The notes under the pieces were generated by a model. That model searched no databases. It was given only the letters and a program-made list of their open reading frames with translations, and had not been told where the DNA came from. A program made the translations under genes and the position numbers. Shown piece after piece: positions 34,288 to 42,939 of a stretch of 64,000 nucleotides of DNA. Within the stretch, counting starts at the first letter, position 1. The number at the start of each line of letters is the position of its first letter. Source of the stretch: Lyngbya sp. PCC 8106 (GTDB taxonomy: Bacteria; Cyanobacteriota; Cyanobacteriia; Cyanobacteriales; Microcoleaceae); the NCBI RefSeq assembly GCF_000169095.1, contig NZ_AAVU01000040.1:1-64000 (forward strand), read 5' to 3'.

Positions 34288-35103
34288 TTAGCGCTGACAG
34301 ACGTGAGTGGGGTCATCTGCTTTTTCGGCGTATTCTAACCCCTGGGCTAAACGCCAAGCAAAAATGGGCGGTAAACCTTTCTCAATGATGGCGGCACAGG
34401 TTTTTTGATAATCATATTCAACCTCTCGCAACGTTGCCCCCTGAGTCTCGGTATCATAAATAACATAGGTGGCATTGGGGCGACCGTGACGGGGTTCTCC
34501 GACGGAACCGACGTTAATAATGTGTTTTAAGGGGGTGGTAAAACTGAGGTTTTGTTCATCGTTTAAATGGGGTTGATTAATTTTTACTTGAAGTTGACCC
34601 CCTTCTAACTTGCGTATATAAGGGATATGAGTATGACCACAAAATAACACATCCGCCTCGGCCGATAAGACTCGTTCTAGGGCGGTAAATGCGTCCATAT
34701 TCGGCATTAAATATTCGTGGTTGCTGTGGGGCGAACCGTGAACAAAACAGAGATTTTCTGTTTTTAAAGTTAGGGGAAGTTGGGCTAAGAATTCGCGAGT
34801 TTCGGGATAAATATTGTTGTGCGTCCACTCGTGGGCGAAACGTCCCCGACGTTCGGCTAACAGCGACGGATAACTGCATTCACAAGCATTTAATCCTTCT
34901 ACAATATCTTCATCCCAACAGCCTTGAACGGTGGGAATATCGAGGGAACGAATTTGTTCGACCACTGCATGAGGAAAGGGACCGTAACCGACTAAATCTC
35001 CCAAACAATATATTTTTTCGGCCTTTTGTTCGTCGATATCTAATAAAACAGCATTTAACGCTTCATAGTTTCCGTGAATGCAAGACAGGACTGCTATTTT
35101 CAT
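34288..35103 (-). CDS. Metallophosphoesterase (calcineurin-like, YfcE/MJ0936-like)
   Basis: 271 residues. The fold is shown by MKIAVLSCIHGNYEALNAVL (the first motif keeps HGN, but Cys or Ser replaces the usual Asp), YCLGDLVGYGPFP, QGCWDEDIVEG, NLCFVHGSPHS, and LFCGHTHIPYI (intact GHTH). NVGSVGEPRHGRPNATYVIYD is the C-terminal signature. It probably hydrolyses a phosphodiester; the substrate is unknown. Its ATG overlaps the stop of the COG0523-like gene (35100) by 4 bp (ATGA), so the two are translationally coupled. It is more intact than its relative at 31662. Confidence 0.85.
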   Translation of the reverse strand: MKIAVLSCIHGNYEALNAVLLDIDEQKAEKIYCLGDLVGYGPFPHAVVEQIRSLDIPTVQGCWDEDIVEGLNACECSYPSLLAERRGRFAHEWTHNNIYPETREFLAQLPLTLKTENLCFVHGSPHSNHEYLMPNMDAFTALERVLSAEADVLFCGHTHIPYIRKLEGGQLQVKINQPHLNDEQNLSFTTPLKHIINVGSVGEPRHGRPNATYVIYDTETQGATLREVEYDYQKTCAAIIEKGLPPIFAWRLAQGLEYAEKADDPTHVCQR

Positions 35104-35879
35104 GGGGTGACTTCCTCCTCGGTTTGTAATGAGGTTTGAATTTGTTGTTGATAATAATCAATTTGGGATTCGGGGATGAAGCAATATTTCAGGGTTTGGG
35201 AGATTTCTTTGAGTTGTAAATTAAATCCGACAATTTCCAAACCGCTAAACCGTTCGGGTCTTCCGGTTAACCACAGGGGAACCTCCAAAGCGACAAATTC
35301 TTGATTGATTGTTCCCGCTACAAAATCCCCATAAATGGATTCTCCGCTAACAATATCAAAAATTCCTTTCGCCCGAATTACTTCCCCGTAAGCTCCTTGA
35401 ATAAGTTCAAACCAAAACAGGGTTAAACTCGCCCAGTCGATAATTTCTCCGGTGAGTAGGTGGCGATGAATTTGTCCGGAATAATGATTAATTTTACTGA
35501 AAGCTTCGGCAAGATTTTTATTTCCTAAAATCGCCAAATCTGCCCAGTTTTCCCATTCGGTATTTTCAGAGGATGAGGGGATAATGGCAATGCGTTTTGT
35601 GTTTAATCGGGTTAGTAAAGGTTCTACGGAAGATAGGTCGAAATGCCAGGGAATCTCGATATAAGTGGTTGATACTAACTCGGGATTAAATCGTTGTAAT
35701 TCCTCGCCCGAGGTGAAAATTTGCACCAGGGGAAATTCGCAGGCGATACAAGTCCCGTCAATAACAACAGAACCTTCTCCGGGGTTGAAATAGCCAACGG
35801 GTTCTGTGGTTTTGCTAATTTGTTCTCGTATCCAGTGGGTTTTACCCGCACCTGGGGGGCCAGTAACCGCAGTAATCAT
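35100..35879 (-). CDS. Atypical COG0523-like P-loop protein
   Basis: About 259 residues from the ATG at 35879, which has AAGGAAG 6 nt ahead and starts MITAVTGPPGAGKTHWIREQI. An in-frame start upstream at 35945 runs through the Zur-box region and is rejected. The P-loop is good, but the metal motif is GTCIACEF rather than GCICC, and I see no NKxD guanine motif. The C-terminal half (VIRAKGIFDIVSGESIYGDFVAG...EIVGFNLQ) keeps the CobW-domain pattern. It is translationally coupled to the metallophosphoesterase gene that follows, and a pair of Zur-box-like sites precedes it. Confidence 0.7.
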   Translation of the reverse strand: MITAVTGPPGAGKTHWIREQISKTTEPVGYFNPGEGSVVIDGTCIACEFPLVQIFTSGEELQRFNPELVSTTYIEIPWHFDLSSVEPLLTRLNTKRIAIIPSSSENTEWENWADLAILGNKNLAEAFSKINHYSGQIHRHLLTGEIIDWASLTLFWFELIQGAYGEVIRAKGIFDIVSGESIYGDFVAGTINQEFVALEVPLWLTGRPERFSGLEIVGFNLQLKEISQTLKYCFIPESQIDYYQQQIQTSLQTEEEVTP

Positions 35880-35898
35880 CGCCGCTTCCTTTTGGTAA

Positions 35899-35944
35899 CA
35901 ATAATCATTATTATAGATATAGCAAAGAATGAGAACCATTATCA
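35899..35944. promoter_or_regulatory. Two Zur-box-like sites in a divergent promoter
   Basis: CAATAATCATTATTA (35899-35913) and TGAGAACCATTATCA (35930-35944) each resemble TGATAATNATTATCA with two to four mismatches. They lie between the start of the COG0523-like gene (35879) and the FAD/NAD(P) gene (35963), so both may be zinc-controlled. Confidence 0.6.
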
Positions 35945-35962
35945 AATTATTTAGCCGGATTT

Positions 35963-37192
35963 ATGTCTGACTTTGTTTCCGTCGCGATTATCGGTGCTGG
36001 CCCTCAAGCCTTGACCTTAGCCGCCCACCTGCTGCAAAAACAGCCAATACACCGTAAAATCAGGGTTTTTGACCCCAGTGGGGTGTGGTTGAGTCGGTGG
36101 CATCATCAGTTTGCAGCCCAGGACATTCCCCATTTGCGATCGCCTGCGGTTCATCACCCCGACCCCAACCCCTTCGCGCTGCGAAAATTTGCTGAGAATC
36201 GTTCTCACGAGTTGTTTCCGCCCTACGACTTACCGGGAACTAAACTGTTTGAAGATTTTTGTGCAGATGTCATCCAACGTTGGCAACTGGCGGCGAGGGT
36301 TTGTGCAGCGCAGGTGGTCGATCTTCTGCCGTTGCGGGGGTTGAGGGGAAGTCGGTTTGAGTTGCTTTTGGCAGACGGGCGGACGGTTCGGGCGAGACGG
36401 GTGGTTTTGGCGACGGGAGGAGGTGAGGTTCAGCTTCCCGACTGGGTGAGCAAGATTCCTTCGCCTTTTCCCCCGGAACGCCTGGTTCACAGCCAACAGG
36501 TTGATTTGCGATTGACGCGGCAGCGTCAGTGGCGAAGCCAATCGCTTTATCCGGCCGGGGAACGGGTTCTCGTCGTTGGGGGCGGTTTAACGAGCGCTCA
36601 CTTGGCGCTGGGGATGATGGCGCGGGGGGCAACGGTGACGTTGATGGTGCGCCGGCAGTTGCGGGAGAAGCTGTTTGACGCCGAACCCGGCTGGTTGGGG
36701 CCGAAGTATCTCAAAGGGTTTGAAGCGGAGTCCTGTTGGCGGGTGCGATCGCAGATGATTCAACAGGCAAGAGATGGCGGTTCTATCACTCCCAGTCTGA
36801 TGATACAGCTTAGACGGGCAATCCGTCAAGGAAAATTAATTCTGTTGGAAAATTGTCAGGTGAAAGCGGCAATTTGGGAGAACAATTGGCGGGTAAAATG
36901 CGATCGCGGTGAGGTTGAGTTTGACCGGATTGTGTTAGCAACGGGAACTAAACTTGATGCCAGTCAGCACCCGTTACTTCAGAAGATTTTGCCCGTTTAT
37001 CCCACAGAAATTGTAGATGGTTTCCCCGTTTTAGATCGACATTTGCGCCTTCCGGGTTGCGAATTATTTGTAATGGGAGGATTGGCGGCTTTGCAACTGG
37101 GGCCGGTCGCTCGCAATCTAGCCGGGGCTAGGATGGCTTCCGGGCGAATTGTTCCGGCAATTGTTAAACCCAGTTTAGCATTAACCGCCTAA
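35963..37192 (+). CDS. FAD/NAD(P)-binding protein, ornithine-monooxygenase-like
   Basis: 409 residues. The FAD motif is VAIIGAGPQALTLAAHLL (GxGxxA variant at about 10-15), WHHQFAAQDIPHLRSPAVHHPDP follows, and a second Rossmann NAD(P) motif is VLVVGGGLTSAHLALGMM (about 201-218). FDRIVLATGTKL and LFVMGGLAALQLGPVARNLAGARMA end the fold. It resembles the flavoprotein group containing lysine/ornithine N-monooxygenases and thioredoxin-reductase-like proteins. The substrate is unknown. Zur-like boxes upstream suggest zinc-deficiency expression, perhaps in making a metallophore, but no other metallophore genes are present. It converges on the DUF1501 gene with 4 bp between stops. Confidence 0.8.
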   Translation: MSDFVSVAIIGAGPQALTLAAHLLQKQPIHRKIRVFDPSGVWLSRWHHQFAAQDIPHLRSPAVHHPDPNPFALRKFAENRSHELFPPYDLPGTKLFEDFCADVIQRWQLAARVCAAQVVDLLPLRGLRGSRFELLLADGRTVRARRVVLATGGGEVQLPDWVSKIPSPFPPERLVHSQQVDLRLTRQRQWRSQSLYPAGERVLVVGGGLTSAHLALGMMARGATVTLMVRRQLREKLFDAEPGWLGPKYLKGFEAESCWRVRSQMIQQARDGGSITPSLMIQLRRAIRQGKLILLENCQVKAAIWENNWRVKCDRGEVEFDRIVLATGTKLDASQHPLLQKILPVYPTEIVDGFPVLDRHLRLPGCELFVMGGLAALQLGPVARNLAGARMASGRIVPAIVKPSLALTA

Positions 37193-37196
37193 AGAA

Positions 37197-38426
37197 TCAA
37201 GCAAATAAAGATAGGGTTTCTGTCGGTTTATAGCCGGGGAAAATTTGATTAATTTGGTTCGGTTTAACCTGAAATTGATTCAATAAAACTGTCGAAACCA
37301 CTGAGCGAAAATCCGTTGTAATCGCTAAATCTCGACCTTCATAACGTTCAGATTCCGATAAACCCGGCCATTGACCATAAACTTGACCGCCTCGCAAAGA
37401 CCCATTTAAAATCCACATCACATTTCCATGTCCGTGATCAGTCCCTCGATTGCCATTTTCTTCCACAGTTCGACCAAATTCTGACACAACTAAAATTGTA
37501 GTATCGGCGTAAATTTCACCCAGTCTATCCACCAATGTGACTAAACCTTCCCCTAAACTTTTTAAACGATTTGCAAGTTGACCTTGACTTGAACCTTGGT
37601 TTGCATGAGTATCCCAACCGCCAACATCCATAAATGCTAATTGAATACTCGGATCTCGCACCATTAAACTCGCAAGTTGTCGAGTTTCTCCCGCAAATCC
37701 TTTCGGAAGAGGTGCGCCATTATTTGCTTCTTCCATTTCTGCTTCGAGTTGTTTTAATAAAGTATCGCGGGCGGCGCGACCTTCTTGGTAAGCTAAACTC
37801 AGGGGATCATTACTCGCATAGAGTTGATCAAAAGCAGACTGAATTTTATCTTGATCAATCGGCAGTTTTCGGGCAGAATTTCCTTGTAAAGAGATATTGC
37901 TAGCCGACTCGTGACCTGCTAAAATTAGAGGTATGGTTGAACCCACGCTGACAGCTTCTACTGGAGTTTTTCCCGGTAAAATCCCTAACATTCGATTCAT
38001 CCAACCCTCTACAGTTTTTTTGTTTCCAGGTGTACCCGACTCCATGTATTTTTGAGCATCAAAATGAGAGCGAGTTTCATCCGTTGAACCACAAGCATGA
38101 ACAAAGGCTAAAGTTTTATCTTTCCACAATGGAATCAGCGAAGATAAAGCCGGATGTAAACCAAAATTTCCATCGAGATCTAACGCCCCCTTTTCCTTTC
38201 CCGGTTGTGGAATTGCTAAAGTCGGTCTAGCTTCATAATAATCAGTTTCAGTATAGGGAACCACCACATTTAAGCCATCAATTCCCCCTCGCAGAAAAAT
38301 CACAACTAAACGTTTGGGGTGTTGAGTGGCGGCGAGACCTTTAGCAAACCAACCGTGAGTTCCGACAGTGGCGATCGCACTGGTTCCAACAATCCCGAAA
38401 ACCTTTAAAAATTGGCGTCTATCCAT
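37197..38426 (-). CDS. DUF1501 protein with twin-arginine signal
   Basis: 409 residues. MDRRQFLKVFGIVGTSAIATVG is a Tat-type signal (RRxFLK), so it is probably exported folded. KRLVVIFLRGGIDGLNVVVPY, FVHACGSTDETRSHFDAQKYMESG, AFMDVGGWDTHANQG and LVVSEFGRTVEENGNRGTDHGHGNVMWILNG are hallmarks of DUF1501, a family related to the alkaline-phosphatase/sulphatase fold. The function in cyanobacteria is unknown. It is monocistronic here. Its promoter region is shared with the plus-strand peptidoglycan-binding gene, 242 bp away. Confidence 0.9.
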   Translation of the reverse strand: MDRRQFLKVFGIVGTSAIATVGTHGWFAKGLAATQHPKRLVVIFLRGGIDGLNVVVPYTETDYYEARPTLAIPQPGKEKGALDLDGNFGLHPALSSLIPLWKDKTLAFVHACGSTDETRSHFDAQKYMESGTPGNKKTVEGWMNRMLGILPGKTPVEAVSVGSTIPLILAGHESASNISLQGNSARKLPIDQDKIQSAFDQLYASNDPLSLAYQEGRAARDTLLKQLEAEMEEANNGAPLPKGFAGETRQLASLMVRDPSIQLAFMDVGGWDTHANQGSSQGQLANRLKSLGEGLVTLVDRLGEIYADTTILVVSEFGRTVEENGNRGTDHGHGNVMWILNGSLRGGQVYGQWPGLSESERYEGRDLAITTDFRSVVSTVLLNQFQVKPNQINQIFPGYKPTETLSLFA

Positions 38427-38668
38427 AACTTATTAATCCTAAACTTGTTAATCCTATATTGATTTCGGAATTTGAGAAAATATCCTGATAGTCTTCACCC
38501 CAGCTAGAAACACCAGTTATCAACAATTGGCTACGGTGGCTTTCTTTATTATAGTTTTGAGCGTTCATTAACGACAAGATCTAGAAGGAGATTTTGCCCG
38601 ACTCTCCAAAGAGATGAGAATCAGTGAATAATTTTGTCTAAATTTAATCATTGTTTTGAGGAATTAAA

Positions 38669-39199
38669 ATGGTCTTAAAATCAGGTCAAAGCACTCATCA
38701 GGTTAAGAATTTACAACAACAATTAGAACGATTAGGATATAGTGTCGGACGATTAGGATTACCCTTCAACACACAGTTAGAAAATATAGTCAAAGCATTT
38801 CAAGCTGAACAGGGACTCCCCGTTGATGGTGTTGTGGGAGAGATCACTCAATTAAAATTACAACAAGCGATCGCTGAATTAGAACTCCTGGCAAATTCTC
38901 AAAAATCTCCGATTCCTCAACCGCCTCAAATCAATAATTCAGGAGATTTTCTCCAAGGAAATTGGTTAGAATGGCGAGTGATTACAACAAAGAAATTAAA
39001 CGCTCGGAGTGGCCCTGGTTTTGAGTATAAAATTGACCTGCGTTTAACACCAGAAACCACTTTTTCTCCCCATCCAGACTACTATTATCCCCTCAAATTT
39101 GATCAAGTGGGTAAACCTTGGTTGGTGATCAGTTATCAAGGTGGGGCGTTTTTTGTTCGGGCTAATTCTAAATTTATTGAACCAGTAACAAGCTGTTAA
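38669..39199 (+). CDS. Peptidoglycan-binding domain protein with SH3-like tail
   Basis: 176 residues. Residues 1-70 form a PG_binding_1 unit (GQSTHQVKNLQQQLERLGY...AFQAEQGLPVDGVVGEITQLKLQQAI). Residues 95-170 look like an SH3-type domain (EWRVITTKKLNARSGPGFEYKIDLRL...WLVISYQGGAFFVRANSKFIEPV). No signal peptide is evident. It probably binds cell-wall material. An LCP gene follows on the same strand, 110 bp beyond; the pair suggests envelope maintenance. Confidence 0.85.
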   Translation: MVLKSGQSTHQVKNLQQQLERLGYSVGRLGLPFNTQLENIVKAFQAEQGLPVDGVVGEITQLKLQQAIAELELLANSQKSPIPQPPQINNSGDFLQGNWLEWRVITTKKLNARSGPGFEYKIDLRLTPETTFSPHPDYYYPLKFDQVGKPWLVISYQGGAFFVRANSKFIEPVTSC

Positions 39200-39309
39200 C
39201 TTTAAAAGTAGAACAGATCAAACAGGTGACGATCCAGTTGCCTTTTGGCGACAAATGCGGTAACTTTTCCTTCAGTTGGATAATCACCTTGTTTTTGGGT
39301 TCGCCTGTT

Positions 39310-40614
39310 ATGACTCCTCCCCTCTCCTCTGCGTCACCGTCTCCCTCAGCGCGTCGAATATCCTGGGGTGTTGTGATCGTCCTTGCAGCTTTGTTATCGG
39401 CGATATTAGGCGCAGTTACGGCGGCGTTTTTACCCACAGATGAAAATACACCCGATCCCGCTTCCAACGTCCTTAACCAATTTTGGCGCGATCGCTTTGG
39501 CTACAAACTCACTCGTCCAGTGAATATATTGGTGATGGGAATTGATCGCACAGAAAACACCGAACCCAACTCACCCGAAAGTTTTCAAGGACGCAGTGAT
39601 ACAATATTATTAGTACAATTTGATCCTACAGAAAAATCAGTTAGTTTGTTATCGATTCCTCGGGATACAGAAGTTGAAATTTCCGGTGTTGGGATTGGGA
39701 AGATTAATGAAGCGAACTATTGGGGTGGGGCTGAATTAGCAACAAAAACGATTCGTCAAACCCTCAATCAAATTCCGATTCATCGCTATGTGCGTGTCAG
39801 TAGTGGGGCGTTTAAAGAGTTAGTTGATTTATTGGGAGGAGTAGATGTATTTGTTCCGAATTCGATGTCTTATATTGATAATACCCAACAGTTAAAAATC
39901 GATTTATCCCCTGGATGGCAAACAATTGATGGTGAACAAGCTGATCAATTCGCCCGTTATCGGAGTGATGCTTATGGGGATATTGGGCGGATTCAACGAC
40001 AACAAGCTTTAATGCAAGCGATTCAAACAAGATTACAAAATCCGAATATATTACCTCATTTACCTCAAATTATTCGGGTGATGCAAAAATACATTGATAC
40101 AGATTTAAGTTTTAATGAGATCCTGAGTTTAGTTAACCTGGGCTTGAATCTAGAATCTGAACAGTTTAAAATGGTAACATTACCGGGACGGAGTAGCACC
40201 ACAGAAGAAACTTATAGTAGTTATTGGATAATTGATGAAGTTCAACGCGATCGCATAATAGCCGAATATTTTCAACAAAATTTAGACACCGATTCCTCCG
40301 CAGACTCAGACTCAACTTCAAAAACTTTACCTCTTGATCTCAAAATTGCGATTCAAAATGCGTCGGGAAATTCACAAGTCGGTGAAAAAATAGCGAATTC
40401 TTTAGTCAATCAAGGTTATTATAATGTTTATATTGTTCCCGACTGGCCTGATAAACAACGTCAAACTCAGATTATCGTTCAACGAGGGAATTTATCCAGT
40501 GCAGAAGCCTTAAAAAATAAGTTAGGTTGGGGTGAAGTAGAAGCTTCTTCGACTGGGGAAATTGGTTCAGATTTAACTTTAAGAGTTGGATCAGATTGGG
40601 TGAATAATTTTTAA
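39310..40614 (+). CDS. LytR-CpsA-Psr (LCP) family cell-wall transferase
   Basis: About 434 residues from the ATG at 39310. An in-frame GTG at 39226 would add 28 residues but is less likely, since the ATG version puts a clean single membrane anchor at the N-terminus (ISWGVVIVLAALLSAILGAVTAAFL). The LCP domain has VNILVMGIDRTE, GRSDTILLVQFDP, VSLLSIPRDTEVE, LVDLLGGVDVFV and DQFARYRSDAYGDIGRIQRQQ (Asp/Arg residues that bind the polyprenyl phosphate). A C-terminal LytR_C domain follows (LKIAIQNASGNSQVGEKIANSLVNQGYYNVY). LCP enzymes attach polymers to peptidoglycan in the periplasm. Confidence 0.92.
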   Translation: MTPPLSSASPSPSARRISWGVVIVLAALLSAILGAVTAAFLPTDENTPDPASNVLNQFWRDRFGYKLTRPVNILVMGIDRTENTEPNSPESFQGRSDTILLVQFDPTEKSVSLLSIPRDTEVEISGVGIGKINEANYWGGAELATKTIRQTLNQIPIHRYVRVSSGAFKELVDLLGGVDVFVPNSMSYIDNTQQLKIDLSPGWQTIDGEQADQFARYRSDAYGDIGRIQRQQALMQAIQTRLQNPNILPHLPQIIRVMQKYIDTDLSFNEILSLVNLGLNLESEQFKMVTLPGRSSTTEETYSSYWIIDEVQRDRIIAEYFQQNLDTDSSADSDSTSKTLPLDLKIAIQNASGNSQVGEKIANSLVNQGYYNVYIVPDWPDKQRQTQIIVQRGNLSSAEALKNKLGWGEVEASSTGEIGSDLTLRVGSDWVNNF

Positions 40615-40635
40615 CCTTAAAAATACAAAGAGATT

Positions 40636-40755
40636 ATGATTATTAAAAATTGGAATAAAGATATTTTGCGATATGGTTTCAATGCGATACTCTTAATCCT
40701 TCTTGCTATCTTTTGGGTTTTATTAACTGCAAAACCTGCTTTAGCAATTTCTTAG
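40636..40755 (+). CDS. 39-residue peptide consisting almost only of a signal sequence
   Basis: ATG at 40636: MIIKNWNKDILRYGFNAIL, then a hydrophobic core (LILLAIFWVLLTA) and KPALAIS before TAG at 40753-40755. KPALA is a good signal-peptidase cleavage site, leaving only two residues of mature protein. It starts 21 bp after the LCP gene and stops 23 bp before the first (oldest) CRISPR repeat. Likely the 5' stub of an exported-protein gene truncated at the array edge; a genuine tiny membrane peptide is possible. Confidence 0.45.
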   Translation: MIIKNWNKDILRYGFNAILLILLAIFWVLLTAKPALAIS

Positions 40756-40778
40756 ACTCCTGTATGGACGAAGCTTTG

Positions 40779-42366
40779 CGCCCAATCCCTCATAGGGATT
40801 ATAGATGATTTCAACTTGATAAACCAAGTCAGGGTGTCGTTGCTCTGAGTTTCAATCCCTCATAGGGATTATAGATGATTTCAACTGCTGGTTGAATTAA
40901 TCCTTTGTTGATTTTGATTCGTTTCAATCCCTCATAGGGATTATAGATGATTTCAACAATTATCTCATTGGCGACAAAAACGTGACCTGCGACAGTTTCA
41001 ATCCCTCATAGGGATTATAGATGATTTCAACTCACTGTCGAGGAGCAACCATCTACAATCCTAAAGAAGTTTCAATCCCTCATAGGGATTATAGATGATT
41101 TCAACCCGTTTCCCTTCATCCTAAACTTTTGCTCTTGTGTTTGTTTCAATCCCTCATAGGGATTATAGATGATTTCAACTTTTTGTAATTAGGATCAATC
41201 CCTGCTACGCCTGCGTAAGTGTTTCAATCCCTCATAGGGATTATAGATGATTTCAACCTGTTCAGCTTCTAGATGACTTTTGAGAACATTTCCTGTTTCA
41301 ATCCCTCATAGGGATTATAGATGATTTCAACCGACAGAAATTAGATTCAACAAGCTTTAATCCGTCGTTTCAATCCCTCATAGGGATTATAGATGATTTC
41401 AACCGAAGTGGCAAAAACAAACTCACAGAAGATCTTAAGTTTCAATCCCTCATAGGGATTATAGATGATTTCAACTTCTGATAAGGTCATCTCGGTATGC
41501 GTTTAATGTGGTTTCAATCCCTCATAGGGATTATAGATGATTTCAACATAAAGACTAGAAAGCTAGAAGGTAAAACCAATTTGTTTCAATCCCTCATAGG
41601 GATTATAGATGATTTCAACTTCTAGCGTATCCGGCTATCACTTTTGAACTAGTTTCAATCCCTCATAGGGATTATAGATGATTTCAACAACGGGGAGGTC
41701 TAACCTATTCTCCCTCCCCGTTTTATTGTTTCAATCCCTCATAGGGATTATAGATGATTTCAACCCATAATTTAATCTACTGAAAAGACTTTTTTGAGGT
41801 TTCAATCCCTCATAGGGATTATAGATGATTTCAACAATCACTAATATCATGTGTCCTCCATAGGGTGTTAAAAAATGTTTCAATCCCTCATAGGGATTAT
41901 AGATGATTTCAACAAAAATTTTTTCCTTCGTGCCACCATCGCGCTTCTTGTTTCAATCCCTCATAGGGATTATAGATGATTTCAACATCCATCAAAGATA
42001 ACGGATCACGGGATGATCTGTTTCAATCCCTCATAGGGATTATAGATGATTTCAACAAATTCACCAGATGGTGAATAAATTGATTTTAAAGTGTTTCAAT
42101 CCCTCATAGGGATTATAGATGATTTCAACCATACTTAATCATTTTGTTGATATCAAACTACAACATCATTATAGTTTCAATCCCTCATAGGGATTATAGA
42201 TGATTTCAACCTTCTAAAATATAATCAGTTTGTGTTCTTAGCTGTCTATCGTTTCAATCCCTCATAGGGATTATAGATGATTTCAACCAGCGAGAACTTT
42301 GCCAGTTAATCCAGGAAAAGCACTCTATTGTTTCAATCCCTCATAGGGATTATAGATGATTTCAAC
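40779..42366 (-). CRISPR. Type I-D CRISPR array: 22 repeats, 21 spacers
   Basis: The repeat is 37 nt. On the minus strand it begins GTTGAAATCATCTATAATCC and ends CCTATGAGGGATTGAAAC; the inner part folds as AATCCCT-ATG-AGGGATT. Repeats start at 40779, 40849, 40921, 40995, 41069, 41143, 41221, 41295, 41367, 41439, 41511, 41583, 41652, 41728, 41799, 41877, 41950, 42020, 42093, 42174, 42251 and 42330. Spacers are 32 to 44 nt. The first repeat differs in its last four crRNA-sense bases (plus strand cgcc in place of gttt), marking the leader-distal end, so transcription runs leftward from the cas2 side. Repeats are otherwise identical, suggesting recent activity. Confidence 0.97.
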
Positions 42367-42594
42367 TGCGGTCGCCTCAAAAGCACAACAGATTAAGTTT
42401 TCAAGGTTCGTTTGCGCCCGGTTAGGCTTTCTAAGATTATAGGTGATCATCGCGTTCCTGTCAAAACTGCTGAAACCCTTACCAGATGGGGTGCGCCCAC
42501 CCCTTAGACAACCAAGACCGTTCAAATCTACACAGAACAAGACTTACAGCCATTTTGTCACGACGCCTGATTTCTACACCCACCTGGGGGCGCA
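42367..42594 (-). promoter_or_regulatory. CRISPR leader
   Basis: 228 bp between the newest repeat and the cas2 stop, no gene. By position, and because the opposite end has the degenerate repeat, this is the leader with promoter and integration signals. I could not place the -10/-35 elements with confidence. Confidence 0.6.
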
Positions 42595-42867
42595 TCATAC
42601 CAGAAAAATCGAACAATCCCGAGGCATTTCACCGCCAATCCGTTCCACCTTACCATGACAGCACTCACAGAGAAAATAAAACCGAATACTGTCTTTCTCC
42701 GCGTTAATTTGTTTACTCAAACGACGACGTAACTTCGCGTATTGAGTTTTTGTCAAATCGCACTCAAACACACTATATTGCATCCATTGTCCATAGGATT
42801 TGAGAATACTGTGAATTTTGGTGCGGCGTTTATCTTCAGAAATATCGTAGCTAATGACAACAAACAT
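42595..42867 (-). CDS. cas2: CRISPR adaptation endoribonuclease-fold protein Cas2
   Basis: 90 residues. MFVVISYDISEDKRRTKIHSILKSYGQWMQYSVFECDLT is the standard Cas2 N-terminus, with the conserved Asp at YDISED. RFYFLCECCHGKVERIGG is the C-terminal strand region. It forms the Cas1-Cas2 integrase that inserts spacers. It is the last gene of the cas operon, 72 bp after cas1 and next to the leader. Confidence 0.96.
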   Translation of the reverse strand: MFVVISYDISEDKRRTKIHSILKSYGQWMQYSVFECDLTKTQYAKLRRRLSKQINAEKDSIRFYFLCECCHGKVERIGGEMPRDCSIFLV

Positions 42868-42939
42868 AACTTTTCCTCAATGTAACTTTTGAGTCAAGGG
42901 GTAACAAACAAACCGCTACCCCTTTTAGATTTTCAAGTT

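Noticed and set aside
35880..35945. Upstream start for the COG0523-like gene
   Set aside because: It would translate through the Zur-like boxes; the ATG at 35879 has a ribosome site and places the P-loop at the N-terminus.
42325..42540. Short open frames in the CRISPR array and leader
   Set aside because: They read through repeats and spacers and have no protein-like sequence.
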